64,000 nt of DNA from Nostoc sp. 'Peltigera membranacea cyanobiont' 210A. Its GTDB lineage: Bacteria > Cyanobacteriota > Cyanobacteriia > Cyanobacteriales > Nostocaceae. How positions within the stretch are numbered: the first letter of the stretch is position 1; every line of letters starts with the position of its first letter. A program made the translations under genes and the position numbers. The stretch is taken from assembly GCF_002246015.1 (NCBI RefSeq), contig NZ_NOLJ01000004.1, positions 269,010 through 333,009 of the forward strand, in the 5' to 3' direction. This document shows positions 36,895 to 44,827 of this stretch, piece by piece. A model generated the notes under the pieces. It ran no database searches. It saw nothing but the letters and a program-made list of their open reading frames with translations, and had not been told where the DNA came from.

Positions 36895-37722
36895 ATGACT
36901 TATAGCAATAGTAGAAGACAATCAGATAGTGCCACAATCGACCAAGGTAGTAGCGTTTTCAATGTTGAAGGTGTGAAGGTTTTTTATGGAGGATCTCTAG
37001 CACTTTTAGATGTTTATCTAAAGATTCCTGATAAACAAATTATTGCTTTTATTGGGCCTTCAGGATGCGGTAAAAGTACCTTACTACGTTGCTTCAACCG
37101 GATGAATGATTTAATTCCTGGTGCTAAGGTTGAGGGGAGACTGAATTATCGCGATCGCAATATTTACGATCCTAAGATAAATTCTGTCAAATTACGCCGC
37201 CAAGTCGGAATGGTTTTTCAAAGACCGAATCCTTTCCCCAAGTCAATATACGAAAATATTTCCTTTGGGCCCCGTGCTAACGGTTATAAAGGTAACATCG
37301 ACGAATTGGTGGAAGATTCCCTCAGACGCGCTGCTATTTGGGATGAAGTCAAAGACAAACTCAAAGAGAAGGGAACTGCATTATCTGGCGGACAACAGCA
37401 ACGACTTTGCATTGCGCGTGCGATCGCAATGAAGCCAGATGTATTATTGATGGATGAACCATGTTCTGCTCTCGACCCAATTTCTAGCCGCCAAGTAGAA
37501 GAACTCTGCTTACAACTCAAGGAGCAATACACCATCATTATGGTGACACACAATATGCAGCAAGCTTCGAGAGTGGCAGATTTCACGGCTTTCTTCAATA
37601 CAGAAACTGACGAGTATGGTAAACGTCGTGGAAAATTAGTTGAGTTTAATCCGACAGCCCAGATGTTCAGTTCTCCTCAAACTAAAGAAGCTGAGGATTA
37701 TATCAGCGGACGCTTCGGTTAA
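36895..37722 (+). CDS. pstB: Phosphate ABC transporter ATPase PstB
   Basis: A 275-residue ABC ATPase of the phosphate importer. Walker A is GPSGCGKST, followed by [15 protein letters not shown], a PstB hallmark. The signature is [14 protein letters not shown], Walker B is [13 protein letters not shown], and the H-loop is [13 protein letters not shown]. Last gene of the operon, followed by a terminator hairpin. Confidence 0.96.
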   Translation: MTYSNSRRQSDSATIDQGSSVFNVEGVKVFYGGSLALLDVYLKIPDKQIIAFIGPSGCGKSTLLRCFNRMNDLIPGAKVEGRLNYRDRNIYDPKINSVKLRRQVGMVFQRPNPFPKSIYENISFGPRANGYKGNIDELVEDSLRRAAIWDEVKDKLKEKGTALSGGQQQRLCIARAIAMKPDVLLMDEPCSALDPISSRQVEELCLQLKEQYTIIMVTHNMQQASRVADFTAFFNTETDEYGKRRGKLVEFNPTAQMFSSPQTKEAEDYISGRFG

Positions 37723-37755
37723 AGAGCTTGTCCTAAGTATTTAGGATAATAGACA

Positions 37756-37795
37756 ACCTTGTACAATAAGGTCTTTGTACAGGGTTTTGTTTTGT
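37756..37795 (+). terminator. Rho-independent terminator of pst operon
   Basis: ACCTTGTACA and TGTACAGGGT form a 10-bp stem with one wobble, a 10-base loop, and a following TTTTGTTTTG. It lies 33 bp after the pstB stop. Confidence 0.75.
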
Positions 37796-37911
37796 GATAC
37801 CAGACTCACTAAAATAGCGGCACTACAGACTCAATCTATAATGCGTAGGAGAGTCACCCTATGCTGCATAACACTCAAAAAATTTTGTTTGAGTTTTATC
37901 TGAATCTTCGA

Positions 37912-38406
37912 CTAGTCTATTTCTCCGACATCCCGTAGCACTGCATCAATGAGGCTAGGTCGGATATAAATTCCATTGGTGCGTAACTGCTCAATATATA
38001 CTTTAAGCTCAACAATCAAGCCTGCTTTTTTCGCCTTACGCAAAATGCCAAGAGTACCTATCCGGCGAATTCCTAAGCGTTCTGCAACCCTTCGTGCTTG
38101 AGCATCATCCAAAAGTACCGTACTATCTGGAGTGGACTGAGCCAAGGCAATAGCTTCAGCTTCTCCACGATCAACTAAGATTGATAATGGTTCTAATATC
38201 AGGGCTTCAGGGGCTTGAATTTCCAACCAAGTTAACTGACTGACGGCTTGTGCGCCAGGTAAACCTACACCTTGGATTGTTACTTCATCCCATACGGCTG
38301 TGGGAAGTAATATTCGCTGATAAAGTTGGGGTAAAAGTTCCAGTTGCGCGATAATTGCCAAGGAAATGAGGGGGCTGCTATCGGCAACGATGACAGAGTT
38401 AATCAT
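37912..38406 (-). CDS. DUF3368 PIN-like toxin
   Basis: A 164-residue PIN-fold protein. Conserved acidic residues appear in VIVADSSPLISLA (Asp near the start), DRGEAEAIALA and VLLDDAQARRVAERLGI, the usual DUF3368 pattern of a metal-dependent ribonuclease. The start at 38406 overlaps the upstream antitoxin stop by a few bases; a longer frame to 38436 would lie inside that gene. It is expected to act as the toxin of a type II pair with the UPF0175 protein. Confidence 0.85.
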   Translation of the reverse strand: MINSVIVADSSPLISLAIIAQLELLPQLYQRILLPTAVWDEVTIQGVGLPGAQAVSQLTWLEIQAPEALILEPLSILVDRGEAEAIALAQSTPDSTVLLDDAQARRVAERLGIRRIGTLGILRKAKKAGLIVELKVYIEQLRTNGIYIRPSLIDAVLRDVGEID

Positions 38407-38650
38407 CGCGCAATTCGTCGGCGATTTGGTCATCATCTAAGTTGATAACAGGGATTTGCAAACGTCCTAGTTCGTACATGAACTGCGGTTTATTCATGCT
38501 GCAAAAGGCGGCGGCTTTACCAAGCGATAGTCGGCGTAGCTCAAATAGTTTGACTGCGAGCAAAAATGTGAGTTCTGCTTCTAACGCTTGGGGTGATTTA
38601 CCGGAGGTAATAAGTAAGTCATCGGGATAATGAAGGGATAGGATGTGCAT
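38399..38650 (-). CDS. UPF0175 family antitoxin
   Basis: An 83-residue small protein with the UPF0175 pattern: KLFELRRLSLGKAAAFCSMNKPQFMYELGRLQIPV, a helix-turn-helix-like segment, and an acidic C-terminus (NLDDDQIADELRDD) that would bind the toxin. It overlaps the downstream DUF3368 gene by 8 bp. Together they form a recognised type II toxin-antitoxin arrangement common in cyanobacteria. Confidence 0.85.
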   Translation of the reverse strand: MHILSLHYPDDLLITSGKSPQALEAELTFLLAVKLFELRRLSLGKAAAFCSMNKPQFMYELGRLQIPVINLDDDQIADELRDD

Positions 38651-38903
38651 GATTCACTTCTGTGTTTCTGATTCCTAATTCTGTCTTGATTATGGCTTAC
38701 ACTAGTCCAACTAGCATAGCGAAGCGATCGCACCCAGTAGTGACTCAACAACAACTCGACGACTGGCTAAATCATGATTAAATCGCTTATCGAAGAATGA
38801 TGATCTGATGTTGCTTTGCATTAGCTTAATTCTGGAAAATATGCTGAGGCTTAATAGTCCGAAATTGAAGTACTATTTTAGATTAGTACTTATACTGTGT
38901 ATT

Positions 38904-39329
38904 ATGTTTAAGCCTTTGTCATTTGCTTTAGTTGCAGCAACCATTGTAGTTGCATCAATCAATAATCCCAGTAATACTTTAGCTCGAACTTGTGCATCTA
39001 AGTGTGGGTCGCACCCAATTCAGTTTACACCTGGGCAACATATCCGGGTTGAAGTTATAAATAGCACACCTAATCTAATCAAAATCCAAAAACCCTCTGG
39101 GACTGATGCAATATCCTTGAGTCCAGGGCAGAAATTAAATTTAGGACAAATAGAGGGTACTGAGCCAAATACATCTCTGATATTTTGGAGTGAAACAGGT
39201 TTATCACTACAAGCAATTGTCTCTAAACTTAACTTTGGCACATTGCGGCTAGAACTCCGTCCGACTTGGCGCTCTCCGGGCGATCGCTCGTTATATATTA
39301 TGGATGATGGTAGGATCAACGTGTTTTAG
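38904..39329 (+). CDS. Secreted hypothetical protein
   Basis: A 141-residue protein from the internal ATG at 38904, which gives a clean signal peptide (FALVAATIVVASINNPSNTLA) followed by a cysteine pair (TCASKC). The longer frame to 38808 adds a second hydrophobic stretch and seems less likely. The mature part is beta-rich, with repeated LSPGQKLNLGQI-like strands, and ends GDRSLYIMDDGRINVF. I do not recognise a domain; it looks like a conserved cyanobacterial periplasmic protein. It stands alone before recJ. Confidence 0.6.
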   Translation: MFKPLSFALVAATIVVASINNPSNTLARTCASKCGSHPIQFTPGQHIRVEVINSTPNLIKIQKPSGTDAISLSPGQKLNLGQIEGTEPNTSLIFWSETGLSLQAIVSKLNFGTLRLELRPTWRSPGDRSLYIMDDGRINVF

Positions 39330-39410
39330 ATAGCAAATAATGTTATTAGTTATGAGTTAAGAAATAACTTTCAATTCAACACTCATAACTGAAAACTCCT
39401 AACTTTTATT

Positions 39411-41588
39411 GTGTTAGACCGACCTGTAGCTGAACTATCAAAGCCTCGCAGGCGCTTACCTGATCAGCGCTGGCAGATTTATCCACAAAAACCAGAATTT
39501 GCCCAAAATCTGGCGGTTTTGGCAAATATTTCACCGATTGTCAGCCAGTTGTTGATTAATCGGGGTATGGAAACACCAGAACAGGTACAAGCATTTTTAA
39601 ATCCAGAGTCTTTAGTCTTACCTTCGCCGTTGGAAGATTTCCCCGATTTGGCGATTAGTTTGGAGTTGTTGCAAAATGCGATCGCTTCTCAAACCAAAAT
39701 TGCTATCTGTGGCGATTATGATGCTGATGGGATGACCAGCACTGCTCTACTTTTACGTAGTCTCCGCACTTTAGGCGCACAAGTAGATTATGCTATTCCC
39801 AGCCGGATGCATGAAGGCTACGGTATTAATAAACGCATAGTTGAAGAATTTCACAGTGAAGGTGTAGGGCTAGTTCTGACTGTAGATAATGGCATCTCTG
39901 CGTTTGAACCAGTTGCTAGAGCTAGAGAACTTGGTCTTGCAGTTATTATCACCGATCACCACGACATCCCCCAAAAATTACCACCAGCTAACGCTATCCT
40001 CAACCCTAAACTAATTGCAGAATCTTCACCTTATCGGGGTGTTGCTGGTGTTGGTGTTGCCTACATTTTGGCAGTGTCTCTAGCACAACAGCTAGGGGAG
40101 ACTAAGGGCTTGATCCAGCCGATGCTAGCACTGTTTACGCTGGGAACGATCGCAGATTTAGCCCCCTTAACTGGTGTAAATCGCCGTTGGGTGAAACGTG
40201 GTTTACAACATTTACCCAAATCCAACTTACCTGGTATACAGGCGTTAATTCAGGTAGGTGGCGTGCAGGCGAGGGGAGATGAGAAAGCAGGGGGAGCAGG
40301 GGGAGCAGGGGGAGCAGGGGGAGCAGGGGGAGTAGGGGGAGTAGAGGAGAAAATTCCTAATACTTCGACTTCGCTCAGTACAAGTCCAAAATCCAAAATC
40401 CAAAATCCAAAATCGCTCAAGCCTGAAGATATTGGTTTTCGCCTGGGGCCACGGATTAATGCTATTGGTCGGATTGGTAATCCCCAGACTGTGATTGAAT
40501 TGCTGACTACAGATGATATGGGGGTGGCGCTGGAAAGAGCAATGCAGTGCGAACAAGTCAACGCTTCTCGCCAGGAGATGTGTCAGCAAATTGAACAAGA
40601 AGCGATCGCTTATGTAGAGACAGAATTTGTTGGATCTCTACAGCAAGATCGTGTATTAATTGTTGTTCAACCTAATTGGCATCACGGCGTTATTGGCATC
40701 GTCGCCTCCCGCTTGGTGGAACGCTACGGAGTCCCTGTGTTTATCGGGACTTATGAGGATGAGGAACATATACGCGGTTCAGCACGCTCAATTCCAGAGT
40801 TTCATGTATTTGAAGCTTTGGAATACTGTCATGATTTACTAGGCAAATTTGGCGGACACAAAGCAGCCGGGGGATTCTCTCTACCAGCAGAAAATTTACA
40901 GGCGTTGCGATCGCGTTTGATTAAGTTTGCTAACCAGTGTCTTGAACCCCAGCATCTCAAGCCTCTGCTGAAAATTGATGCTGAAGTCAACCTCAATCAT
41001 CTCAATCAGCAGCTTTATCAACAGCTTAATGCTCTACATCCCTGCGGTATGGACAACCCCGATCCAGTTTTCTGGACACCTAATGTCCAAGTGGTTGAGC
41101 AAAAAATCGTTGGGAAGGGTCACATCAAACTGACAATTGCCCAAACTATCGATAATCAGGAATACAAAATTAAAGCGATCGCTTGGCGTTGGGGCGACTA
41201 TTTCCGTTTACCACCGCGAGTAGATGTTGCTTACAAACTGCGAGAAAATTACTTTAACGGTAACACTAGTATCGAACTAGAGTTAATCGGTGTCAGGTTG
41301 CCAATTAAGCTTCAACAATTTTTTGCTTCGTCACCTATCCAGTCAAGCACAACCTTTGAGTACAACCAGCGACAATATACTTGTGGTTTCTATAAAAATG
41401 GTATTGAAGCAGAATTAAGAATTAAAAACTCTGAAGGCAAAGTCTTAGCCATGCAGCCAGGACATATAATTGGTTTGCTGGGTACTAATCGTCAAAACGC
41501 CAAAGAAGTCGATCTCTCTCAACCACAGTATGACAATATTATCCAAGCTGCCCTTCAGGCGTTATCAGTATTGAGTGCTGAGTTATGA
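39411..41588 (+). CDS. recJ: Single-stranded-DNA exonuclease RecJ
   Basis: A 725-residue DHH-family 5'-3' exonuclease starting at GTG. Motifs in order: GDYDADGMTSTALL (residues 101-114), TVDNGIS, ITDHHD (180-184), the ALNP-type NPKL, GPRINAIGRIGN, and DHHA1 GGHKAAGGFSL. An OB-fold C-terminal region follows. Residues about 286-336 are an insertion absent from typical RecJ: repeated Gly-Gly-Ala then an ST/K-rich stretch encoded by intergenic-type repeats (40266-40419). The frame is kept, so the enzyme may still work if the insertion forms a surface loop. Confidence 0.93.
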   Translation: MLDRPVAELSKPRRRLPDQRWQIYPQKPEFAQNLAVLANISPIVSQLLINRGMETPEQVQAFLNPESLVLPSPLEDFPDLAISLELLQNAIASQTKIAICGDYDADGMTSTALLLRSLRTLGAQVDYAIPSRMHEGYGINKRIVEEFHSEGVGLVLTVDNGISAFEPVARARELGLAVIITDHHDIPQKLPPANAILNPKLIAESSPYRGVAGVGVAYILAVSLAQQLGETKGLIQPMLALFTLGTIADLAPLTGVNRRWVKRGLQHLPKSNLPGIQALIQVGGVQARGDEKAGGAGGAGGAGGAGGVGGVEEKIPNTSTSLSTSPKSKIQNPKSLKPEDIGFRLGPRINAIGRIGNPQTVIELLTTDDMGVALERAMQCEQVNASRQEMCQQIEQEAIAYVETEFVGSLQQDRVLIVVQPNWHHGVIGIVASRLVERYGVPVFIGTYEDEEHIRGSARSIPEFHVFEALEYCHDLLGKFGGHKAAGGFSLPAENLQALRSRLIKFANQCLEPQHLKPLLKIDAEVNLNHLNQQLYQQLNALHPCGMDNPDPVFWTPNVQVVEQKIVGKGHIKLTIAQTIDNQEYKIKAIAWRWGDYFRLPPRVDVAYKLRENYFNGNTSIELELIGVRLPIKLQQFFASSPIQSSTTFEYNQRQYTCGFYKNGIEAELRIKNSEGKVLAMQPGHIIGLLGTNRQNAKEVDLSQPQYDNIIQAALQALSVLSAEL
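40266..40419. repeat. Intergenic-type repeats inserted in frame in recJ
   Basis: About six GGGGGAGCA nine-mers, a TTCGACTTCGCTCAGTAC segment and three AAAATCC heptamers lie in the recJ coding frame. The same kinds of repeats are otherwise found between genes, for example at 47685-47770. All units together keep the frame. Confidence 0.8.
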
Positions 41589-41638
41589 GTTTTAAATTCC
41601 AAAATTTTCTTCTACTCAACACTCAGCACTCAGCACTG

Positions 41639-41782
41639 TTAAAGGTTGCCGTTGCGAAATGCCAGCACAAAGATTACAGCTGGACCAGCAATCACAATTA
41701 GCGCCACGGACAGCAATTGGAAAATAACTTCCCAATTGATACTGGTAAAAGCGTTAAACAATCCAGATAAAGCGTCAAACAT
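41639..41782 (-). CDS. psb30: Photosystem II protein Psb30 (Ycf12)
   Basis: A 47-residue single-helix thylakoid protein. The C-terminal [19 protein letters not shown] followed by [13 protein letters not shown] matches Psb30/Ycf12, a peripheral small subunit of photosystem II. AGGAG lies about ten bases upstream of the ATG. The first 15 residues are slightly longer than in many homologues. It lies convergent to recJ in a short gap and is too small for routine gene finding. Confidence 0.88.
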   Translation of the reverse strand: MFDALSGLFNAFTSINWEVIFQLLSVALIVIAGPAVIFVLAFRNGNL

Positions 41783-41949
41783 TTTTCTTTTTCTCCTCTC
41801 AATTGTCTTAAAAAATTCAATAACTTAATTAGAAAACCCGAAATCGATCATATCTGGCTATGGGTTGTTAGATTTAATTTACTTAACAAAATTATAAGAA
41901 AAGACATAAAAACGTAAAATAGGGGCATTGGGTATTGGGCATTGTTTAT

Positions 41950-42012
41950 TCTCCCCATCCCCCAATCCCCAATCCCCAATCCCCAATCCCCAATCCCCAA
42001 TCCCCAATCCAA
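41950..42012. repeat. Tandem CCCCAAT heptamers
   Basis: About eight CCCCAAT/CCCCATC units end directly before the cysteine-cluster gene. They are open in its frame but give only a Pro-Asn-Gln repeat, so they are not taken as coding. Confidence 0.65.
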
Positions 42013-42013
42013 A

Positions 42014-42364
42014 ATGTCAACTTGGCAATGTGTAAAGCAATGTGGAGCCTGCTGTAATCTCGATCCAGCAGAGCGTCCAGATTTAGATGAGTATCTCTCA
42101 CCACCCGAACTAGAACTCTACCTCAGCATGGTAGGCGAAGGGGGATGGTGCGTTAATTTCGACCACACCACGCGAGAATGTCGCATCTACGCCAATCGTC
42201 CTCGCTTCTGTCGTGTGGAATCAGAAGTGTTTCAAGATATGTATGGGGTTGAACCAGAAGAAGTCAACGATTTTGCTATTGACTGCTGTCGCCAGCAAAT
42301 AGAAGGAGTTTATGGCGATCGCAGTTTAGAAATACTACGCTTCGACAAAGCTGTTGGCCTTTGA
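42014..42364 (+). CDS. YkgJ-family cysteine cluster protein
   Basis: A 116-residue protein of the zinc/iron-chelating CxxxCxxCC family: CVKQCGACC near the start, then CVNFDHTTRECRIYANRPRFCRVE and a final DCCRQQ. Eight or more cysteines probably bind a metal or cluster. The start at 42014 (MSTWQC) is chosen because sequence before it is heptamer repeat. Function in the family is not established. It precedes the two GDT1-like genes on the same strand. Confidence 0.82.
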   Translation: MSTWQCVKQCGACCNLDPAERPDLDEYLSPPELELYLSMVGEGGWCVNFDHTTRECRIYANRPRFCRVESEVFQDMYGVEPEEVNDFAIDCCRQQIEGVYGDRSLEILRFDKAVGL

Positions 42365-42465
42365 CACTTCCACCCTCCTTTTTTGTATGTAGTTGCAATT
42401 TATGACAAAAATATGAGAAAATGATAGAAATATGAAAAGACTCTAGCAACCAAAACTACTGCCTA

Positions 42466-42894
42466 ATGAAACTTGACTCTGTACCTTTGGAGATTTCTGG
42501 CATATCTCAGACTGAGGTTGAGCTAGAACTGGAAGACAGCAATGATTTTAACTTAACTCCTGCGATCGCTCTGTCAGTTCAGCCTGTAATTGCCGATAGT
42601 CCTCAAAAGCAGCAATCAGTGTTGGTAGTTTTTGGTACGACTTTTGTAACCATTTTCCTAGCAGAAATTGGAGATAAGACTCAGCTATCGACTCTGTTAA
42701 TGAGCGCACAATCTCATTCGCCGTGGGTGGTATTTATCGGCTCGGCGGCGGCGCTAATAACTACCAGCCTATTAGGCGTACTTTTAGGTAGTTGGATAGC
42801 CAATCGACTCAGCCCGAAAACTGTAGAAAAATCAGCCGGCGTGATGTTGTTAGTAATTTCTATAATGCTGTTTTGGGATGTATTCCAAGGTTAG
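42466..42894 (+). CDS. GDT1/UPF0016 half-size manganese exporter subunit 1
   Basis: A 142-residue membrane protein. After a 45-residue acidic N-terminal tail come three helices with the family motif AEIGDKTQL (E-x-G-D-K-T). Full GDT1/Mnx proteins have two such halves; here each half is a separate gene, this one and the one at 43009. They would assemble as a heteromer in the membrane to export Mn2+ (or Ca2+). The 114-bp gap to the partner gene is filled with repeats. Confidence 0.85.
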   Translation: MKLDSVPLEISGISQTEVELELEDSNDFNLTPAIALSVQPVIADSPQKQQSVLVVFGTTFVTIFLAEIGDKTQLSTLLMSAQSHSPWVVFIGSAAALITTSLLGVLLGSWIANRLSPKTVEKSAGVMLLVISIMLFWDVFQG

Positions 42895-43008
42895 TTAAAA
42901 GTTAGGAGTTAGGAGGTAGAAGTTACTAGTTAAGAATTAGGAATTAAAAGTTAGTAGTTATTCTCCCTCATCTCCCCCTGCTCCCCATTCCCCATTCCCC
43001 CTAAATAT

Positions 43009-43311
43009 ATGGATTGGCATTTATTAGGACTGAGCTTTATTACAGTTTTTTTATCAGAATTGGGTGACAAAAGTCAGCTAGCAGCGATCGCACTTTCAGG
43101 ACGTTCTAATTCTCCACGTGCAGTATTTTTCGGTGCAGCAGGCGCATTGCTGTTGACAAGCCTATTGGGATCGTTAGCAGGGGGTGCAGTAGCCGAATTA
43201 CTACCTACACGCGTTTTAAAAGCGATCGCGGCTGTAGGATTTGCCATTCTTGCTGTACGCCTGCTGTTATTTAACAATGAACCATCAGCAGATTCTGAAC
43301 AAACACCTTAG
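43009..43311 (+). CDS. GDT1/UPF0016 half-size manganese exporter subunit 2
   Basis: A 100-residue three-helix membrane protein with SELGDKSQLAAIALSG, the second E-x-G-D-K-S half motif of GDT1 proteins. It has no long N-terminal tail, unlike subunit 1. The adjacent genes and complementary motifs imply a heteromeric exporter. Manganese homeostasis is important for photosystem II; the specific ion is assigned from the family, not from this sequence. Confidence 0.85.
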   Translation: MDWHLLGLSFITVFLSELGDKSQLAAIALSGRSNSPRAVFFGAAGALLLTSLLGSLAGGAVAELLPTRVLKAIAAVGFAILAVRLLLFNNEPSADSEQTP

Positions 43312-43315
43312 AGAA

Positions 43316-43452
43316 GAATTCAGAATTCAGAATCCAGAAATCAGAATTACTCTTCGTGGAGGATTAGAATTATCTAATGACTCGAATTAATACTGAATTC
43401 TGACCGGAGGCGGAGCGTCTCCGGCTCCGCTCCTGAGTTCTGAATTCTCATT
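43316..43452. repeat. Inverted-repeat block with GAATTCAGAATTC ends and GC hairpin
   Basis: GAATTCAGAATTCAG at left and CTGAGTTCTGAATTC at right bracket a strong hairpin (GGAGGCGGAGC / GCTCCGCTCC at 43406-43433). It lies between convergent genes and may terminate both. MITE-like but without clear target duplication. Confidence 0.5.
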
Positions 43453-44378
43453 TACAAAAGTTCCCAAGCAGTTCCTTTGTAGCCGTATTGAAAAATTTCT
43501 GGATGCAAAATTTCTGCCAAAATTTCTAGAGAATCTACCAGTCGCGGCCCTGGACGATTGAAGTAAGAATTGCCATCAGTAATGTAGACTCTACCAGCTG
43601 CGGTAGCGTGTAGTTTTTCCCACTCTGGACGTTGAGTTAATAAATTGGCTTCTTTGCGAGTGCGGTTTAAATCAAAGCCACAAGGCATAAAAACAATTAC
43701 ATCGGGATTAGTTGTTACTAGTGTTTCCCACGGCAGGATCGGAGAAGGCTGACCTGTAGCGCAAAATAGAGACTGTCCTCCTGCTAAGTTAACTAATTCA
43801 GGAATCCAATTCGCAGCGATCATCAAAGGATCAGTCCACTCGATACAGGCGACAGTAGGTAGTTCATCTAAAGAAAGTCCTTGGATTTTTTGCTGGCAGA
43901 TTTTGACGCGAGCTTCTAAATTTTCTAAGACTTTTACCGAGTCTACGCCAAAGATGTTGCCGACTCGCTCAATGTCTGCCCAAACATCCCGGAGAATATT
44001 GGGTTGTAAAGAAATAATCTGAGGTTTACTATCAACGAGTGTAGCAACTGCCTTTTCAACATCATGTAAGCTAACAGCACAAACATCGCACTGGTCTTGA
44101 GTGAGAATGTGGGTAGGCTGCAACTGCTCTAAAACATCTATTTTGATTTCATAGATACTAAGAGCAGATTGCAATAATTTGTTCACTTCATCGTTAATCT
44201 GGCTGCTGGAGGCATCACTGTTTAAACGTGCTTGGGTACAAATGGGGCGATTGAGGATTTCTGGAGGGTAATCACATTCGTGCGATCGCCCCACAATAGC
44301 ATTAACCAACCCTAGTGTCGCTAAAATCTCCGTTCCACCGGGAATCAGGGAAACAATTCTTACATCACTATCTGTCAT
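43452..44378 (-). CDS. BtuF-like cobalamin/metal-chelate binding protein
   Basis: A 308-residue protein of the periplasmic-binding fold that spans vitamin B12 and Fe-chelate binders: RIVSLIPGGTEILATLGL at the start, RSHECDYPPEI, ILTQDQCDVCAVS, and PDVIVFMPCGFDL near the C-terminus. It lacks a signal peptide, so it may act in the cytoplasm, as some cobalamin-binding relatives do. No BtuCD genes are adjacent. Exact ligand uncertain. Confidence 0.75.
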   Translation of the reverse strand: MTDSDVRIVSLIPGGTEILATLGLVNAIVGRSHECDYPPEILNRPICTQARLNSDASSSQINDEVNKLLQSALSIYEIKIDVLEQLQPTHILTQDQCDVCAVSLHDVEKAVATLVDSKPQIISLQPNILRDVWADIERVGNIFGVDSVKVLENLEARVKICQQKIQGLSLDELPTVACIEWTDPLMIAANWIPELVNLAGGQSLFCATGQPSPILPWETLVTTNPDVIVFMPCGFDLNRTRKEANLLTQRPEWEKLHATAAGRVYITDGNSYFNRPGPRLVDSLEILAEILHPEIFQYGYKGTAWELL

Positions 44379-44827
44379 CGCTCCACCTCCGCAAAAGCTT
44401 GCCGTTACCTTAAGTTTGGCAGAATTTGAGCCATTAGGTATCTTTCTCTAGGAGAATCAAGGGTATTTTGCTAGTCATTACTAAGCAAGAAATTGTACTA
44501 GGGATTGGCTATTGAGAAGAATCTTTACCACTCCCCAGTTCCAAATTAAAAATACTATACTACTTGTACTACTTGATAGTAGAATTACTTAATAGTGAAA
44601 TTACTTTAAATGCTAATTATCCCCTGGCAAAAATTAATCGTATGAAGTAACAGAAGTAATCAGCAAAATCTAGCTTATAACTAATTAGCCAGAATCATAA
44701 AATTTAATTAGAAAAATTATACTTTCCGGTTATGAAAAACCATCTCAAGTAATTGTAGTTATACAAAGACAGTTCTACTTTTTCCGTAGAACTGCAAGTC
44801 CAAATTATTTCTTCTTGAGGGCAACTA
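44379..44827. other. Gene-free spacer before the histidine kinase
   Basis: 449 AT-rich bases between divergent genes. Imperfect repeats of TACTTGATAGTAGAATTACT occur near 44560-44600. No gene, RNA or clear operator seen. Confidence 0.35.

Noticed and set aside
38692..38781. 29-codon plus-strand open frame (MAYTSPTSIAKRS...)
   Set aside because: Too short to judge, no ribosome site or matching family; possibly a fragment of an old gene.
41942..42013. Extension of the YkgJ-like protein over the CCCCAAT heptamers
   Set aside because: It only translates a tandem repeat (Pro-Asn-Gln), and a normal start exists at 42014.
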